The notes beneath the pieces were generated by a model, which saw only the letters and a program-made list of their open reading frames with translations, did no database searches and was not told the DNA's origin. The position numbers and the translations under genes are program-made. From Methanocorpusculum sp. (GTDB lineage: Archaea; Halobacteriota; Methanomicrobia; Methanomicrobiales; Methanocorpusculaceae), in the NCBI RefSeq assembly GCF_030655665.1, contig NZ_JAUSPQ010000006.1, positions 248,001 to 312,000 of the forward strand: a DNA stretch of 64,000 nt, given 5' to 3'. Positions 55,135-64,000 of the stretch are shown piece by piece (within the stretch, counting starts at the first letter, position 1; each line of letters begins with the position of its first letter).

Positions 55135-57054
55135 TTAAACACAAATCCCTGAAGCAATTTCATCGAGTTTCATATATTTTGCCCCCATCATTTTTGCGAG
55201 TTTTTCCGCATATCCAAGTCTGACGAGTCCTGCTTCACTGTCGAGCATAAGAGATGGTATTTTTGCTTTCTGGATACGGTCTGCTATTTTCTTTAGTTCA
55301 TCCAGAGGTTTTTCCGCAGCAGAACTGACATTTGCTTTTCCATCCGAGATAAGAATCAATAGGGGTTTTGTTTTCGGATCGCGACGTATCTCCTGAGATA
55401 GCACATCAAAACCCATCTGCAAACCTTTTCCGAGGGGGGTTCTGCCGCCGGTCGGAATTACTTTGAGTTTTGTTTCCGCGAGGTCGACACTCGATGTGGG
55501 AGACAGGAGAAGATCGGCGCAGTCGCCGCGAAATGTGACGATCCCAACCTTATCGCGTTTCTGATATGCATCGATCAAAAGGGAAAGGACTGCACCTTTT
55601 ACTGCAGACATTCGTTTTTTCACACCCATACTGCCACTTGCGTCCACTACAAATATGATGGTGTTCCCCGTCTTTTCTTCCATGACACGTTCCCGGATGT
55701 CAGAACTGCATATCGTCACAGCAAGATTGCCATCTCGCGATTTCTGATGGGGGGCAGCCGCACGCAGTGTTGCGTCAAGAGCTATCGTCTTTGGTTTTTC
55801 AGGCGGGATCCTGCTGTTTGTATACTTACCGTTTTCACTTTCCGTAGCCGTTCTGCGCCCCGTGCTTTCCCGTACAATATCGTCGATTCTCAGTTGCGGG
55901 GTTAATTCCGATGGTTTTTTCTGAAAAGACGAGTCAGGAGCAAATTGTGTCGTTTTATCAGATTCCGGCATCTCTGATTTTAGGGATGGGTCCTCTGACT
56001 CGTAAGCTGATCCATCTTTCGGCTGCATTTTTGATTTTTCTATAGAATCATTTATAGAATCCTCATTGAGACTCTCATTTGAAAAGGGAGTCTTTTTCAT
56101 TCGATGAGTCAGTACGAGTTGTGCGGCCTCCCTGACATCATCTTCATCAGGCTCGTTTTTCCCATAATATGCCGCTAACGTTTTTACGACTTTCATCATC
56201 GTAATATCGCCCCGGTGTCCGTCAACTCCTGCATCGATACATATCTGCACAATCATTCTCAGGAGCGTAGACGGGATTGTTATCTTCGGCAGCATTTCCT
56301 GGGCTGTGGTTATTGTATCTGCCAAATCTTTTTCAGATATTGCCCATTTTGCCGAAAATGCCTGCGGATCACTCTCGAAGTCCATCCGCCTGCGGATGAT
56401 TTCCAGGCGTGTATCCGGATTTCGGATACCTTCTATCTCCACACAAAGACCGAATCTGTCTAATAGCTGGGGACGCAGATCTCCCTCTTCCGGATTCATG
56501 GTACCAACCAAAAGAAAAGCTGAAGGGTGAATAAAGGACACACCTTCCCGTTCAACAATGTTGATTCCCATTGCAGCTGCATCAAGTAAAACATCAACAA
56601 TATGATCGTTGAGGAGGTTCACTTCATCAACGTAGAGGATATTTCTATGGGCAAATGCAAGTATTCCCGGCTCAAACTGTTTATCCCCGGTCTTAATCGC
56701 AGCACTGATATCAAGACTCCCGACGACCTTATCCTCTGTCGCAGATATCGGAAGTTCGATAACCTGCATCTTTCTTTTTGCGATTTGGAGGTCCTCTTTT
56801 TTCCGACATTCTTCACACATTTCATCAGGACGTTCCGGATCGCAGCCAAACATACATCCAAGGACCACAGCGTGTTCCGGAAGAAGAGCTGCAAGAGAAC
56901 GGACCGCGGTTGATTTTGCAGTACCGCGCTCTCCTTTGATGAGGACACCGCCAATTCCCGGATTGATTGCGTTGAGTATGAGGGCCTTTTTCATTGCACT
57001 CTGCCCGACGATGGCAGTAAACGGGTAGAGTGAACGGAGATGTATCTCGGACAT
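55135..57054 (-). CDS. ChlI-ChlD fusion: AAA+ and VWA chelatase subunit
   Basis: 639 residues. An AAA+ half (about 10-330) with Walker A GERGTAKST (about 41-49), a four-Cys insertion (CMFGCDPE...MCEEC), sensor and arginine residues; a Pro/Ser-rich acidic linker (330-420); then a VWA half with the MIDAS motif DASGSMG (about 480) and later TPLGKG and ISDGKAN. This is the motor of a Mg/Co-type chelatase; the catalytic large subunit CobN is encoded divergently 152 bases away. The pair would insert a divalent metal into a tetrapyrrole. Its promoter region carries the TAGTAACAC-type repeat shared with nikMN. Confidence 0.93.
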   Translation of the reverse strand: MSEIHLRSLYPFTAIVGQSAMKKALILNAINPGIGGVLIKGERGTAKSTAVRSLAALLPEHAVVLGCMFGCDPERPDEMCEECRKKEDLQIAKRKMQVIELPISATEDKVVGSLDISAAIKTGDKQFEPGILAFAHRNILYVDEVNLLNDHIVDVLLDAAAMGINIVEREGVSFIHPSAFLLVGTMNPEEGDLRPQLLDRFGLCVEIEGIRNPDTRLEIIRRRMDFESDPQAFSAKWAISEKDLADTITTAQEMLPKITIPSTLLRMIVQICIDAGVDGHRGDITMMKVVKTLAAYYGKNEPDEDDVREAAQLVLTHRMKKTPFSNESLNEDSINDSIEKSKMQPKDGSAYESEDPSLKSEMPESDKTTQFAPDSSFQKKPSELTPQLRIDDIVRESTGRRTATESENGKYTNSRIPPEKPKTIALDATLRAAAPHQKSRDGNLAVTICSSDIRERVMEEKTGNTIIFVVDASGSMGVKKRMSAVKGAVLSLLIDAYQKRDKVGIVTFRGDCADLLLSPTSSVDLAETKLKVIPTGGRTPLGKGLQMGFDVLSQEIRRDPKTKPLLILISDGKANVSSAAEKPLDELKKIADRIQKAKIPSLMLDSEAGLVRLGYAEKLAKMMGAKYMKLDEIASGICV

Positions 57055-57130
57055 AGGATTATGTATTGTCGTATTACCTATTTGATATTAATCATATTTC
57101 ATACTCTGTATTTTTAATTTTATATATTTT

Positions 57131-57161
57131 TAGTAATACTAATTTTATATTGGTGTTACTA
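57131..57161. promoter_or_regulatory. Inverted repeat shared with nikMN, between chlID and cobN
   Basis: TAGTAATAC (57131-57139), a 13-base spacer containing a TATA-like ttttatat (57143-57150), then GTGTTACTA (57153-57161). Arms match at 8 of 9 positions. The half-site TAGTAACAC is identical to the left arm at the nikMN promoter (2442-2450; spacer 14). An additional isolated GTATTAC lies at 57071-57077. Confidence 0.6.
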
Positions 57162-57206
57162 TTATATTGTTAAACCAAATATATGGTATCGGGAGACGGA
57201 GTTGTT

Positions 57207-60200
57207 ATGAATATTACTGCAGTTATGTGGGATGCCTATGTCCCATTAATGAGGGAGGCGGCAGAAGACTGCGGGGCTTCCCTGAAGATTTATGCTAATA
57301 AAAATCTTGAAGAATCGCCGGAACTCTGCTCTGACGTCATCGCATCTGCAGAAAATGCCGATGTAATATTGATTTATCGAACGACGCACCGATTCTGGGA
57401 TATACTTCTCGAAGCAATGGAAAAACTCAGGGGGTGCAAACAGATTATCTGTGTCGGTCATGATATTTCATATTGGTCGTTCTCAACCGTCGAACCGGAT
57501 GTTGTAACAGAAACCTATCGCTATCTGACTAATAACGGCAGAGAAAATTTTCATAGACTGATGTTGTATCTGCAGGTACATTTTGGGGAGAAAAACACTC
57601 CTTTCCTGCCGCCGGTCGAGATTCCCTGGCAGGGCATCGTCCACCCGGATGCCGGAGACCACATCTTTCCTTCCATAGAAGAGTATCTGGCCTGGTACCC
57701 AAAAAATGAGGGAGAGCCGTACGTAGGGCTTCTGATGTCGCGTGTGGTCTGGGTATCTTCAAACCATTCCATTGAAAGAACTCTCATTGCGTGTCTGGAA
57801 AATGAGGAAAACCTGAATGTCATTCCCGTGTTTACCAACTCTATAGAGGATGATACAACCGGCTCACTGAATATTGCAGGATGTATAAGCAGATATTTTA
57901 TTCAAAATGGTATCCCTATCGTAGATGCGGTTATCAAATCCGTTTCCTTCATGGTTGGAAAAACCACCGGCAGCAGCCCTGCCGATTGGGCAAAATCCGG
58001 CACGGAATTACTTACCTCACTTAACATTCCGGTATTTCAGCCGGTTACTGCATTTTATGCGACTCTTGAGGAGTGGAGGAATTCGAACGGCCTTTCCGCA
58101 GATATTACCTGGACTATCGCAATGCCTGAATTTGAAGGGATGATAGAGCCAATTATTATCGGTTCCACACGTTCAGACAAAAGTTCAGAATATGAGCGGG
58201 TCGCCCTCTTAGAGCGATGCAGAAAAGTCGCAGCACGCGTTCGTCGGAGGGTGGATCTTCGCAGAACACCAGCTGCCAAACGCAAAGTGGTCTTTCTTTT
58301 GAATAATAATCCATGTGCCGGGGTCGAAGCAAACATCGGGAGTGCAGTTCATCTTGATGCAGTGGAAAGCGTTGTTTTGATTCTGCAGCGGATGAAAGAT
58401 GAGGGATATATCATAGATCCCCCAATCTCCGGAAAAAAACTCACAGAGATGTTCCTTGTAAAAAAAGCCATATCTGAGTTTCGCTGGACAACAAAATCTG
58501 AAATCGTTAAATCGGGAGGTACTGTCTTTCGTATGCCGAAATCCATGTATCAGAAATACTTCGATACCCTGAGTCCGGCGGTTAAAGAAAAAATGATTGC
58601 AACGTGGGGAGAGCCACCGGGAGAGGGCATGGTCTTAGATGACGAACTGCTCATAACCGGTCTTTCTTTTGGAAATGTCATAGTTGCAGTCCAGCCGAAA
58701 CGCGGATGTTTTGGGGCTCAATGTGATGGATCGGTCTGCAAAATACTACACGATCCGGAGTGTCCTCCAACACACCAGTATCTGGCAACATATTATTATT
58801 TTAGTGAGATATTCAAGGCAGATGCCATTGTTCATGTCGGCACGCACGGAAATCTGGAGTTTCTTCCGGGAAAGGGGACCGCTCTTTCAGGAAACTGCTT
58901 TCCTGATATTGCCATCGGCAAGGCACCTCTCCTCTATATTTATAATACTGACAATCCGCCGGAAGGAACTATCGCCAAACGCCGGGCCTGTGCCACTCTT
59001 GTCGGGCATATGCAGAGTGTGATGGATTCTTCTTCCCTCTACGATGAACTGGAAACGCTTGATCAACTGCTTTCTCAGTACGAAACTGCACGGCTCGACA
59101 CAGCAAGATGTCACGCTCTGCATCACATGATACTTGATGCGGCTTTTGCATCGAACTTGACACATCTTGGCATCTCTATGGATATGCCGATGGATGAGGT
59201 CGTCAGAAAATGTCATGAAGCTCTCAGCGGAATCAGAAACAGCAGGATAGATGTGGGAATGCATATTTTCGGGACATTCCCGAAAGGAGAAAAACGTATA
59301 CAGATGATATCTTCCATTCTCCGCTACGACAGCGGGGAAAAGACTGCAGCACTTCGCCCGACAGTGGCAGAAATGTATGGGCTCTCGGTATCCAGTCTCC
59401 TGCAAGATCCAGGGTCTTTCAACACAAAATTCGGCATGTCTAACGGTGCACTTATAGAGTGGCTTGATGAGATAGGTAAAACTGTCGTCCAAATGACTAT
59501 TCATGGAAATACCGCAGAGGAGATCGCTTATACCCTAAAAACCGCATCTTCCCCTCATCTGATGATACTGATGGAGAGGATTTGCGACCTTGATGCACGG
59601 ATAACCGCGTCGAGTGAGATGGATTCTCTTTTGAATGGGCTTTCAGGCGGATATATCCTCCCGGGTCCGTCGGGTCTTGCAACACGGGGACATGATGAGA
59701 TTCTTCCAAGCGGTAGAAACTTTTATTCACTCGACCCGTACCGTGTTCCAACCACTTCTGCATGGCGTGTAGGCAGTCGGCTTGCAGATGCCTGTATTGA
59801 TAAATACCTGAATGAAGAGGGCTGTTTCCCCGAAACGATCGCATTCTACTGGATGTCAAGTGATATTATGACTGCAGACGGCGAGATGATGGCGGAATTA
59901 TTTTCTCTTCTAGGCGTGGTTCCGGTCTGGGAGAAAAATGGGCAGGTGAGATCATTTTCAATACTTTCAAAAGAACAACTCACGCATCCGAGGATCGATG
60001 TGACGGTCAGGACGTCCGGGATATTGCGGGATAATTTTACGAATGCTATAGATTTGGTCGATAAAGCCGTCTCTGCAGTTGCCGGACTCGATGAGCCTTT
60101 TGAGATCAATTTCGTCCGAAAACATGTTATCCTTGAAATGGATCGGGGATCGGAGTTTTCTGCTGCAACGGCGCGTATCTTTTCGGCAAAGCCGGGTGCT

Positions 60201-61004
60201 TATATTTCGGGAGTGAGTTTAGCTGTTCTCGCAGGTGCGTGGCGTACGGAAAAGGATCTTGCTGAAATTTACATTTCTGGGAATGGTTATGCTTACGGCA
60301 ACGGAAGAAATGGGGAAAAGGCACACGAACAGTTCGCAGCGAATCTGGAAACGGTTAATGTGACCTTCAACAACACTGTGTCCGATGAACATGATCTATT
60401 GGGGTGCTGCTGTTATTACGGGAATCAGGGGGGGATGACTGTTGCATCCCGATATCTTTCAGGAAAAGAGGTGAAGGCTTATTATGGAGATACGCGGGAT
60501 GCGGAAGTAGTCACAGTTGGAACTCTTGCCGATGAACTGCGCCGTGTTGTGAGGACGAAACTGCTGAATCCAAAATGGATTGACGGAATGAAGGAACACG
60601 GTTACAAGGGAGCAGCCGATATCATGCAGCGTGTTGTCCGGGTTTACGGATGGGAGGCATCAACACAGGAAGTGGATGACTGGATATTTGATGACATCAC
60701 CGAGACGTTCGTTAACGATCCGGATATGAAACAGTTCTTTGAAGAGAACAATCCATATGCCCTGGAAGAGATATCCCGCCGGCTTCTGGAAGCAGAGAGC
60801 AGAGGATTGTGGAGTCCGAAGCCGGACGTTCTGGATAAACTTCGGGAGTCTTATGTCGAGATTGAATCGTGGCTTGAAGAGAAGGCAGGTGACGGAGAGT
60901 ATCAGGGTGGGTCTGTAGATGTTGTAACCGCTGATGAAGTCGCGGGATGGGGAGATTCTATTGCTGAAGTCATGGAGAAGATCCACAGGAGAAAAATGCA
61001 ATGA
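57207..61004 (+). CDS. cobN: CobN-type metal chelatase large subunit
   Basis: 1265 residues from ATG 57207: a GGAG site lies 5 bases upstream, and CobN proteins start like this (MNITAVMWD). An earlier ATG at 57183 adds 8 residues. Full length for CobN. The catalytic-domain landmarks (GCFGAQCDG, HVGTHGNLEFLPGKG, STRYLSGKE-like SRYLSGKE) are present. CobN/ChlH proteins bind a tetrapyrrole and receive a metal with ATP from the ChlI/D motor. Methanogens make B12 by the anaerobic route with CbiX-type chelatases and insert Ni for F430 with CfbA, so the target metal of this enzyme is not settled. It leads an operon with an ABC exporter and a binding lipoprotein; the stop overlaps the next start by 4 bases. 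Confidence 0.95.
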   Translation: MNITAVMWDAYVPLMREAAEDCGASLKIYANKNLEESPELCSDVIASAENADVILIYRTTHRFWDILLEAMEKLRGCKQIICVGHDISYWSFSTVEPDVVTETYRYLTNNGRENFHRLMLYLQVHFGEKNTPFLPPVEIPWQGIVHPDAGDHIFPSIEEYLAWYPKNEGEPYVGLLMSRVVWVSSNHSIERTLIACLENEENLNVIPVFTNSIEDDTTGSLNIAGCISRYFIQNGIPIVDAVIKSVSFMVGKTTGSSPADWAKSGTELLTSLNIPVFQPVTAFYATLEEWRNSNGLSADITWTIAMPEFEGMIEPIIIGSTRSDKSSEYERVALLERCRKVAARVRRRVDLRRTPAAKRKVVFLLNNNPCAGVEANIGSAVHLDAVESVVLILQRMKDEGYIIDPPISGKKLTEMFLVKKAISEFRWTTKSEIVKSGGTVFRMPKSMYQKYFDTLSPAVKEKMIATWGEPPGEGMVLDDELLITGLSFGNVIVAVQPKRGCFGAQCDGSVCKILHDPECPPTHQYLATYYYFSEIFKADAIVHVGTHGNLEFLPGKGTALSGNCFPDIAIGKAPLLYIYNTDNPPEGTIAKRRACATLVGHMQSVMDSSSLYDELETLDQLLSQYETARLDTARCHALHHMILDAAFASNLTHLGISMDMPMDEVVRKCHEALSGIRNSRIDVGMHIFGTFPKGEKRIQMISSILRYDSGEKTAALRPTVAEMYGLSVSSLLQDPGSFNTKFGMSNGALIEWLDEIGKTVVQMTIHGNTAEEIAYTLKTASSPHLMILMERICDLDARITASSEMDSLLNGLSGGYILPGPSGLATRGHDEILPSGRNFYSLDPYRVPTTSAWRVGSRLADACIDKYLNEEGCFPETIAFYWMSSDIMTADGEMMAELFSLLGVVPVWEKNGQVRSFSILSKEQLTHPRIDVTVRTSGILRDNFTNAIDLVDKAVSAVAGLDEPFEINFVRKHVILEMDRGSEFSAATARIFSAKPGAYISGVSLAVLAGAWRTEKDLAEIYISGNGYAYGNGRNGEKAHEQFAANLETVNVTFNNTVSDEHDLLGCCCYYGNQGGMTVASRYLSGKEVKAYYGDTRDAEVVTVGTLADELRRVVRTKLLNPKWIDGMKEHGYKGAADIMQRVVRVYGWEASTQEVDDWIFDDITETFVNDPDMKQFFEENNPYALEEISRRLLEAESRGLWSPKPDVLDKLRESYVEIESWLEEKAGDGEYQGGSVDVVTADEVAGWGDSIAEVMEKIHRRKMQ

Positions 61005-61972
61005 ATGCCATTGAAACATTTGGGCTGACGAAAAACTACGGGGATCTTTGTGCAGTAAATATACTGAATCTGAACTGTGATAATGAGATTTACGGTCTTC
61101 TTGGACCGAACGGTTCCGGAAAGACAACCACGATCAGAATGCTGACAACTCTTCTGCATCCAACTTCAGGGGCAGCTTCTGTCTGCGGATATGATGTGAT
61201 GAATGATGCGGCAAAGGTTCGCAATTGTATCAGTTATGTTCCCCAGGATATGGCTGTGGATATTCGTCTGACCGGCAGAGAAAATGTTGACTTTTTTGCC
61301 AAACTCTATGGAATCGGCAACCGCAGCGAACGAAAACGCCGTGTCGATGATGCTCTGTCCGTGATGGATCTTTCGGATCGTGCCGATGATCTAACGAAAA
61401 CCTACTCCGGCGGCATGCGCCGGAGGCTGGAACTTGCTCAGGCACTCGTCCACGAACCGGAGGTGTTGTTTCTCGATGAGCCGACAATCGGGCTGGATGT
61501 TGCAGCGCGCAGATCGATATGGGAACATATCTTTTCACTTCGCAAATCCGGTATGACGGTGCTGGTAACAACGCATCAGATGGATGAAGCTGAGCGATAT
61601 TGTGACCGGGTAGGTATTCTCAAAAAGGGGGTGGTCGTTCGGGAGGGAACCCCAACACAGCTGAAGAGTGACCTGATGAAAGATGTTATCCTCATCAGAG
61701 CAGACGGAGGTGTCCCTTCAATTTTGCCGGATGGTCTGACATTTATCGGAGATGGAGACTTGGACGGCGAATATATTTTTGCGGCAAATCACGGATCAGA
61801 GGTGCTGCCTGCTCTCCTTCGGACTTTTGAAACTGCCGGTGTTAAGGTGTTTTCTTCTTCTATTCGGGAACCGACGCTTGAAGATGTGTATATGCAGTCC
61901 TGCGGCGTCGGGACTGAGGATACGGGAGCTTTCGATGATCGCCAGTTCCGGAATCTGATGGTGAGGCGTTAA
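61001..61972 (+). CDS. ABC transporter ATPase (DrrA/ABC-2 type)
   Basis: 323 residues. Walker A GPNGSGKTT (about 38-46), signature YSGGMRRRLELA, Walker B LFLDEPTIGLD, H-loop VTTHQMDEAE. It has the DrrA-type C-terminal extension (about 225-323). Starts within the cobN stop (ATGA). Pairs with the next gene. Confidence 0.95.
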   Translation: MNAIETFGLTKNYGDLCAVNILNLNCDNEIYGLLGPNGSGKTTTIRMLTTLLHPTSGAASVCGYDVMNDAAKVRNCISYVPQDMAVDIRLTGRENVDFFAKLYGIGNRSERKRRVDDALSVMDLSDRADDLTKTYSGGMRRRLELAQALVHEPEVLFLDEPTIGLDVAARRSIWEHIFSLRKSGMTVLVTTHQMDEAERYCDRVGILKKGVVVREGTPTQLKSDLMKDVILIRADGGVPSILPDGLTFIGDGDLDGEYIFAANHGSEVLPALLRTFETAGVKVFSSSIREPTLEDVYMQSCGVGTEDTGAFDDRQFRNLMVRR

Positions 61973-61973
61973 G

Positions 61974-62702
61974 ATGTATAGGATGTTTTCATACGTGGAA
62001 CGGGATTTGAAACGCTGGATGCGGGCACCGATGAATGTTGTTTCCACACTTGCGATGCCTGCAGCCTGGCTGATTTTTGTCGGGCTGGCGATGCCCACGG
62101 CTTTTACCGACAATTATCTGGATTTTATCACGCCGAGTATTCTGGTGCTGACGATGCTTTCTGCAGGGCTTTCGGGAGGAACGAGTCTGATGTTTGATAA
62201 GGTCTTGGGATATCTGAACAAGTTTTTGTCGATGCCTGCCCCTCGTGAGAGTATTTTATTTGGGAAGATCGTTTTTATCACGATCAGGGGTCTGATCCAG
62301 GCGACGGTGATTTTGATTATTGCACTGCTGATCGGTGCGACGATCCAGCCGTGGTATGTATATCCGGCTTTTTACGGGATCTTATTCTTGTTCGGCGTGT
62401 TGATTTCTGCGTTCGGTACGACGGTTGCCCTGTATCTTGGCGAGCATGATTCGTATGCAGCGGTCCAGGCATTTATTTCGATGCCGCTTTTTTTTACGTC
62501 GAGTGCTCTGATGCCGTATTCTGCTATGCCGGACTGGCTGGCATTTTGTGCCCATTTGAATCCGGTGAGCTATGCGATTGATGCTCTGCGGGCGGCTGCA
62601 TCTGGCGAGTTTCCCTTCATGTCCGTTCTGGTCCTTCTGATCGGAACGGGTGTGATGCTGGCAGTATGCATGGTGATTTTCAGGAAAGTCACTGTTAGGT
62701 GA
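61974..62702 (+). CDS. ABC-2 type permease
   Basis: 242 residues with six membrane helices and the ABC-2 signature region (SMPLFFTSSALMPYSAMPDW, NPVSYAIDALR). Partner of the preceding ATPase, 1 base apart. DrrB-like exporters remove drugs or lipids; here the substrate may be related to the chelatase reaction, but that is only context. Confidence 0.9.
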   Translation: MYRMFSYVERDLKRWMRAPMNVVSTLAMPAAWLIFVGLAMPTAFTDNYLDFITPSILVLTMLSAGLSGGTSLMFDKVLGYLNKFLSMPAPRESILFGKIVFITIRGLIQATVILIIALLIGATIQPWYVYPAFYGILFLFGVLISAFGTTVALYLGEHDSYAAVQAFISMPLFFTSSALMPYSAMPDWLAFCAHLNPVSYAIDALRAAASGEFPFMSVLVLLIGTGVMLAVCMVIFRKVTVR

Positions 62703-62705
62703 ATC

Positions 62706-63722
62706 ATGAAAACAAAATTACTTGTTCTTGGAGTGCTTTTAGCACTGATTTGTATCGTTTGTACGGCAGGCTGCGTGGATACGCAGACTTCTGACGAGAT
62801 TGTGATCACGCAGACGGACGGGACGCCATTTACACTTCCGCATGAAGCACAAAGGATCATTCTTCTTAACTCGAATGCGGGCGAGATGTTGTATCTTTTA
62901 GGGGTTTCCGATAAGGTGGTTGGCGTGTCCCAGTCTATTCTAGATAATAAAGAACTTGGATCGATGTTTCCAAATGCGGTGAGTGTTGGTAAGTGGAATG
63001 TTCCTGATGTGGAAACGCTAGCTTCTTTATCACCGGATGTGGTGATTGCTTTTGCAAGTTCCAAACCGCAGAATGCAGATATGATCGAAGCGGCCGGTAT
63101 TCCGATTGTCTATATCGACTGTTATAAACCTACCACGATGATCTCTGATGTCACGGCACTTGGCACTCTTACCGGGAGCTCAAAAAAAGCTCGGGAGTTT
63201 GTAACGTTTTATCAGGATCAGATGGATATGATCACCGAACGTGTCCCGGATGATGTTGTTCCTCAAAGAGTATTCTGTGAAGGATACTCTGATTATGCGG
63301 CACAAGGAAAAGGGTCGGGTCTTGATCTTCTGCTGGATATCTGCGGTGCGGAGAATATCGTGAACTCTGATGTGACGGTTTCGACGACGACGGTCTCTGC
63401 CGAGTGGATCGTTACACAAAATCCGGATGTGATCATTAAAGCAACGACGAGCAATAATATGCAGGATGCAGAAAACCGTTATGTGAATCTTGTGTCGCGC
63501 ACGGGATATTCATCGATGACCGCCGTCCAGAATGAGAAGGTCTGGCTTCTCGATGCTGGTCTTGCCTACGGCCCCAGGACATTTGCCGGCGCGGTCGCCG
63601 TTGCAAAGATGCTGTATCCGGATACATTTGCGGATGTGAACATTTCCGATATCGTGGAAGAGTATAATGAGAAGTTCGGGCTGAATGTGAGCCGGGGGGC
63701 CCTGGTATATCCGGAACTTTGA
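62706..63722 (+). CDS. Metal/tetrapyrrole ABC transporter-type binding lipoprotein (BtuF/FepB fold)
   Basis: 338 residues. A signal peptide ends with lipobox TAGC (Cys at about 22). The Peripla_BP_2 core includes IILLNSNAGEMLYLLGVSDKVVGV, a long linking helix, and PDVVIAFASSKPQ. Such proteins bind B12, heme or ferric siderophores and normally serve an importer with a BtuC-type permease, which is absent; here it follows an exporter-type pair by 3 bases. Last gene of the operon. Partner mismatch is unusual. Confidence 0.9.
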   Translation: MKTKLLVLGVLLALICIVCTAGCVDTQTSDEIVITQTDGTPFTLPHEAQRIILLNSNAGEMLYLLGVSDKVVGVSQSILDNKELGSMFPNAVSVGKWNVPDVETLASLSPDVVIAFASSKPQNADMIEAAGIPIVYIDCYKPTTMISDVTALGTLTGSSKKAREFVTFYQDQMDMITERVPDDVVPQRVFCEGYSDYAAQGKGSGLDLLLDICGAENIVNSDVTVSTTTVSAEWIVTQNPDVIIKATTSNNMQDAENRYVNLVSRTGYSSMTAVQNEKVWLLDAGLAYGPRTFAGAVAVAKMLYPDTFADVNISDIVEEYNEKFGLNVSRGALVYPEL

Positions 63723-64000
63723 GACGTATCTTTCGTATCGTTACACAGACGCGCAGGGAATTTTGCTGCAGATTGGGGGAATATGCCTCCCCCATCTCTC
63801 CTCGATATGATCAATTATTATGCAGCACATCTGTTTTTCAAAAACCCCTGGTGTGTAGATTTTTAATCCGCATTTACATTAAAATAATGAAATTGGTTTA
63901 AATTTCGTGTGGCATCAATCCTTAATTCTGGATGACTCTGTCTCCGCATATTTGCTTTGACACATCATATTATTCATATTTAGTATTATTAATTATAAAT
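63723..64000. other. End of window, no gene seen
   Basis: 278 bases after the cobN operon. A T- and A-rich stretch with short runs and one small open frame lacking any support. Confidence 0.4.

Noticed and set aside
1-64000. tRNA, rRNA or riboswitch genes
   Set aside because: I looked for the T-loop GTTCRAATC pattern and for a TPP element before thiC and saw none convincing; a covariance search would be decisive.

Overview
The window reads as a chromosomal segment of a methanogenic archaeon, most likely a Methanocorpusculum-type member of the Methanomicrobiales. The archaeal signs are a thermosome, TiaS, an archaeal pilus operon, a pyruvoyl arginine decarboxylase, GGTGA-type ribosome binding sites and TATA-box promoters with T-run terminators. 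The genus is an inference from gene content; no rRNA or tRNA gene was seen.

Layout. 1-3990: end of a P-II gene, tiaS, an archaeal HTH regulator, then nickel genes (a nikMN-type permease that appears to start at ACG, and nikR). 4020-6985: a three-gene nitrogenase-like operon (NifH-like, NifD-like, NifK-like) of unknown function. 7068-10424: a K+ transporter and an oxygen-defence block (superoxide reductase, FprA, and a 51-residue rubredoxin). 10550-20733: UbiB-like kinase, radical SAM protein, CstA, a transglutaminase-like protein, an NCS2 permease and membrane proteins. 20756-25037: a flavodoxin-Nudix fusion and ileS. 25218-28056: tungsten aldehyde oxidoreductase with its own MoeB- and MoaD-type genes. 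28607-30026: a peptide deformylase / methionyl-tRNA formyltransferase pair, unexpected in an archaeon. 30053-31968: an AT-rich, possibly caspase-like membrane gene bracketed by inverted copies of an intergenic repeat. 31993-37134: MacB-type ABC operon, TetR regulator, GIY-YIG and metallo-beta-lactamase proteins. 37215-45449: thiC, a HTH-PAS regulator, purF, pdaD, B12-dependent ribonucleotide reductase. 45490-45990: two more repeat copies facing each other. 46014-54979: an orphan membrane protein, a SHOCT-like protein, the thermosome and a five-gene type IV pilus-like operon. 55135-63722: divergent ChlI/D-type and CobN-type chelatase genes, the latter leading an operon with an ABC exporter and a metal/tetrapyrrole-binding lipoprotein.

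How it fits together. The strongest theme is metal and tetrapyrrole handling. The promoter of nikMN and the divergent chlID/cobN promoter share an inverted repeat with half-site TAGTAACAC, which ties nickel supply, NikR and the CobN/ChlID chelatase into one candidate regulon. The nitrogenase-like operon sits directly beside nikR. A second theme is oxygen defence (SOR, FprA, rubredoxin, with a perfect palindrome in the rubredoxin leader). A third is a family of structured intergenic repeats of about 215-315 bp, present as two inverted pairs, one with a gene between the copies and one nearly empty.
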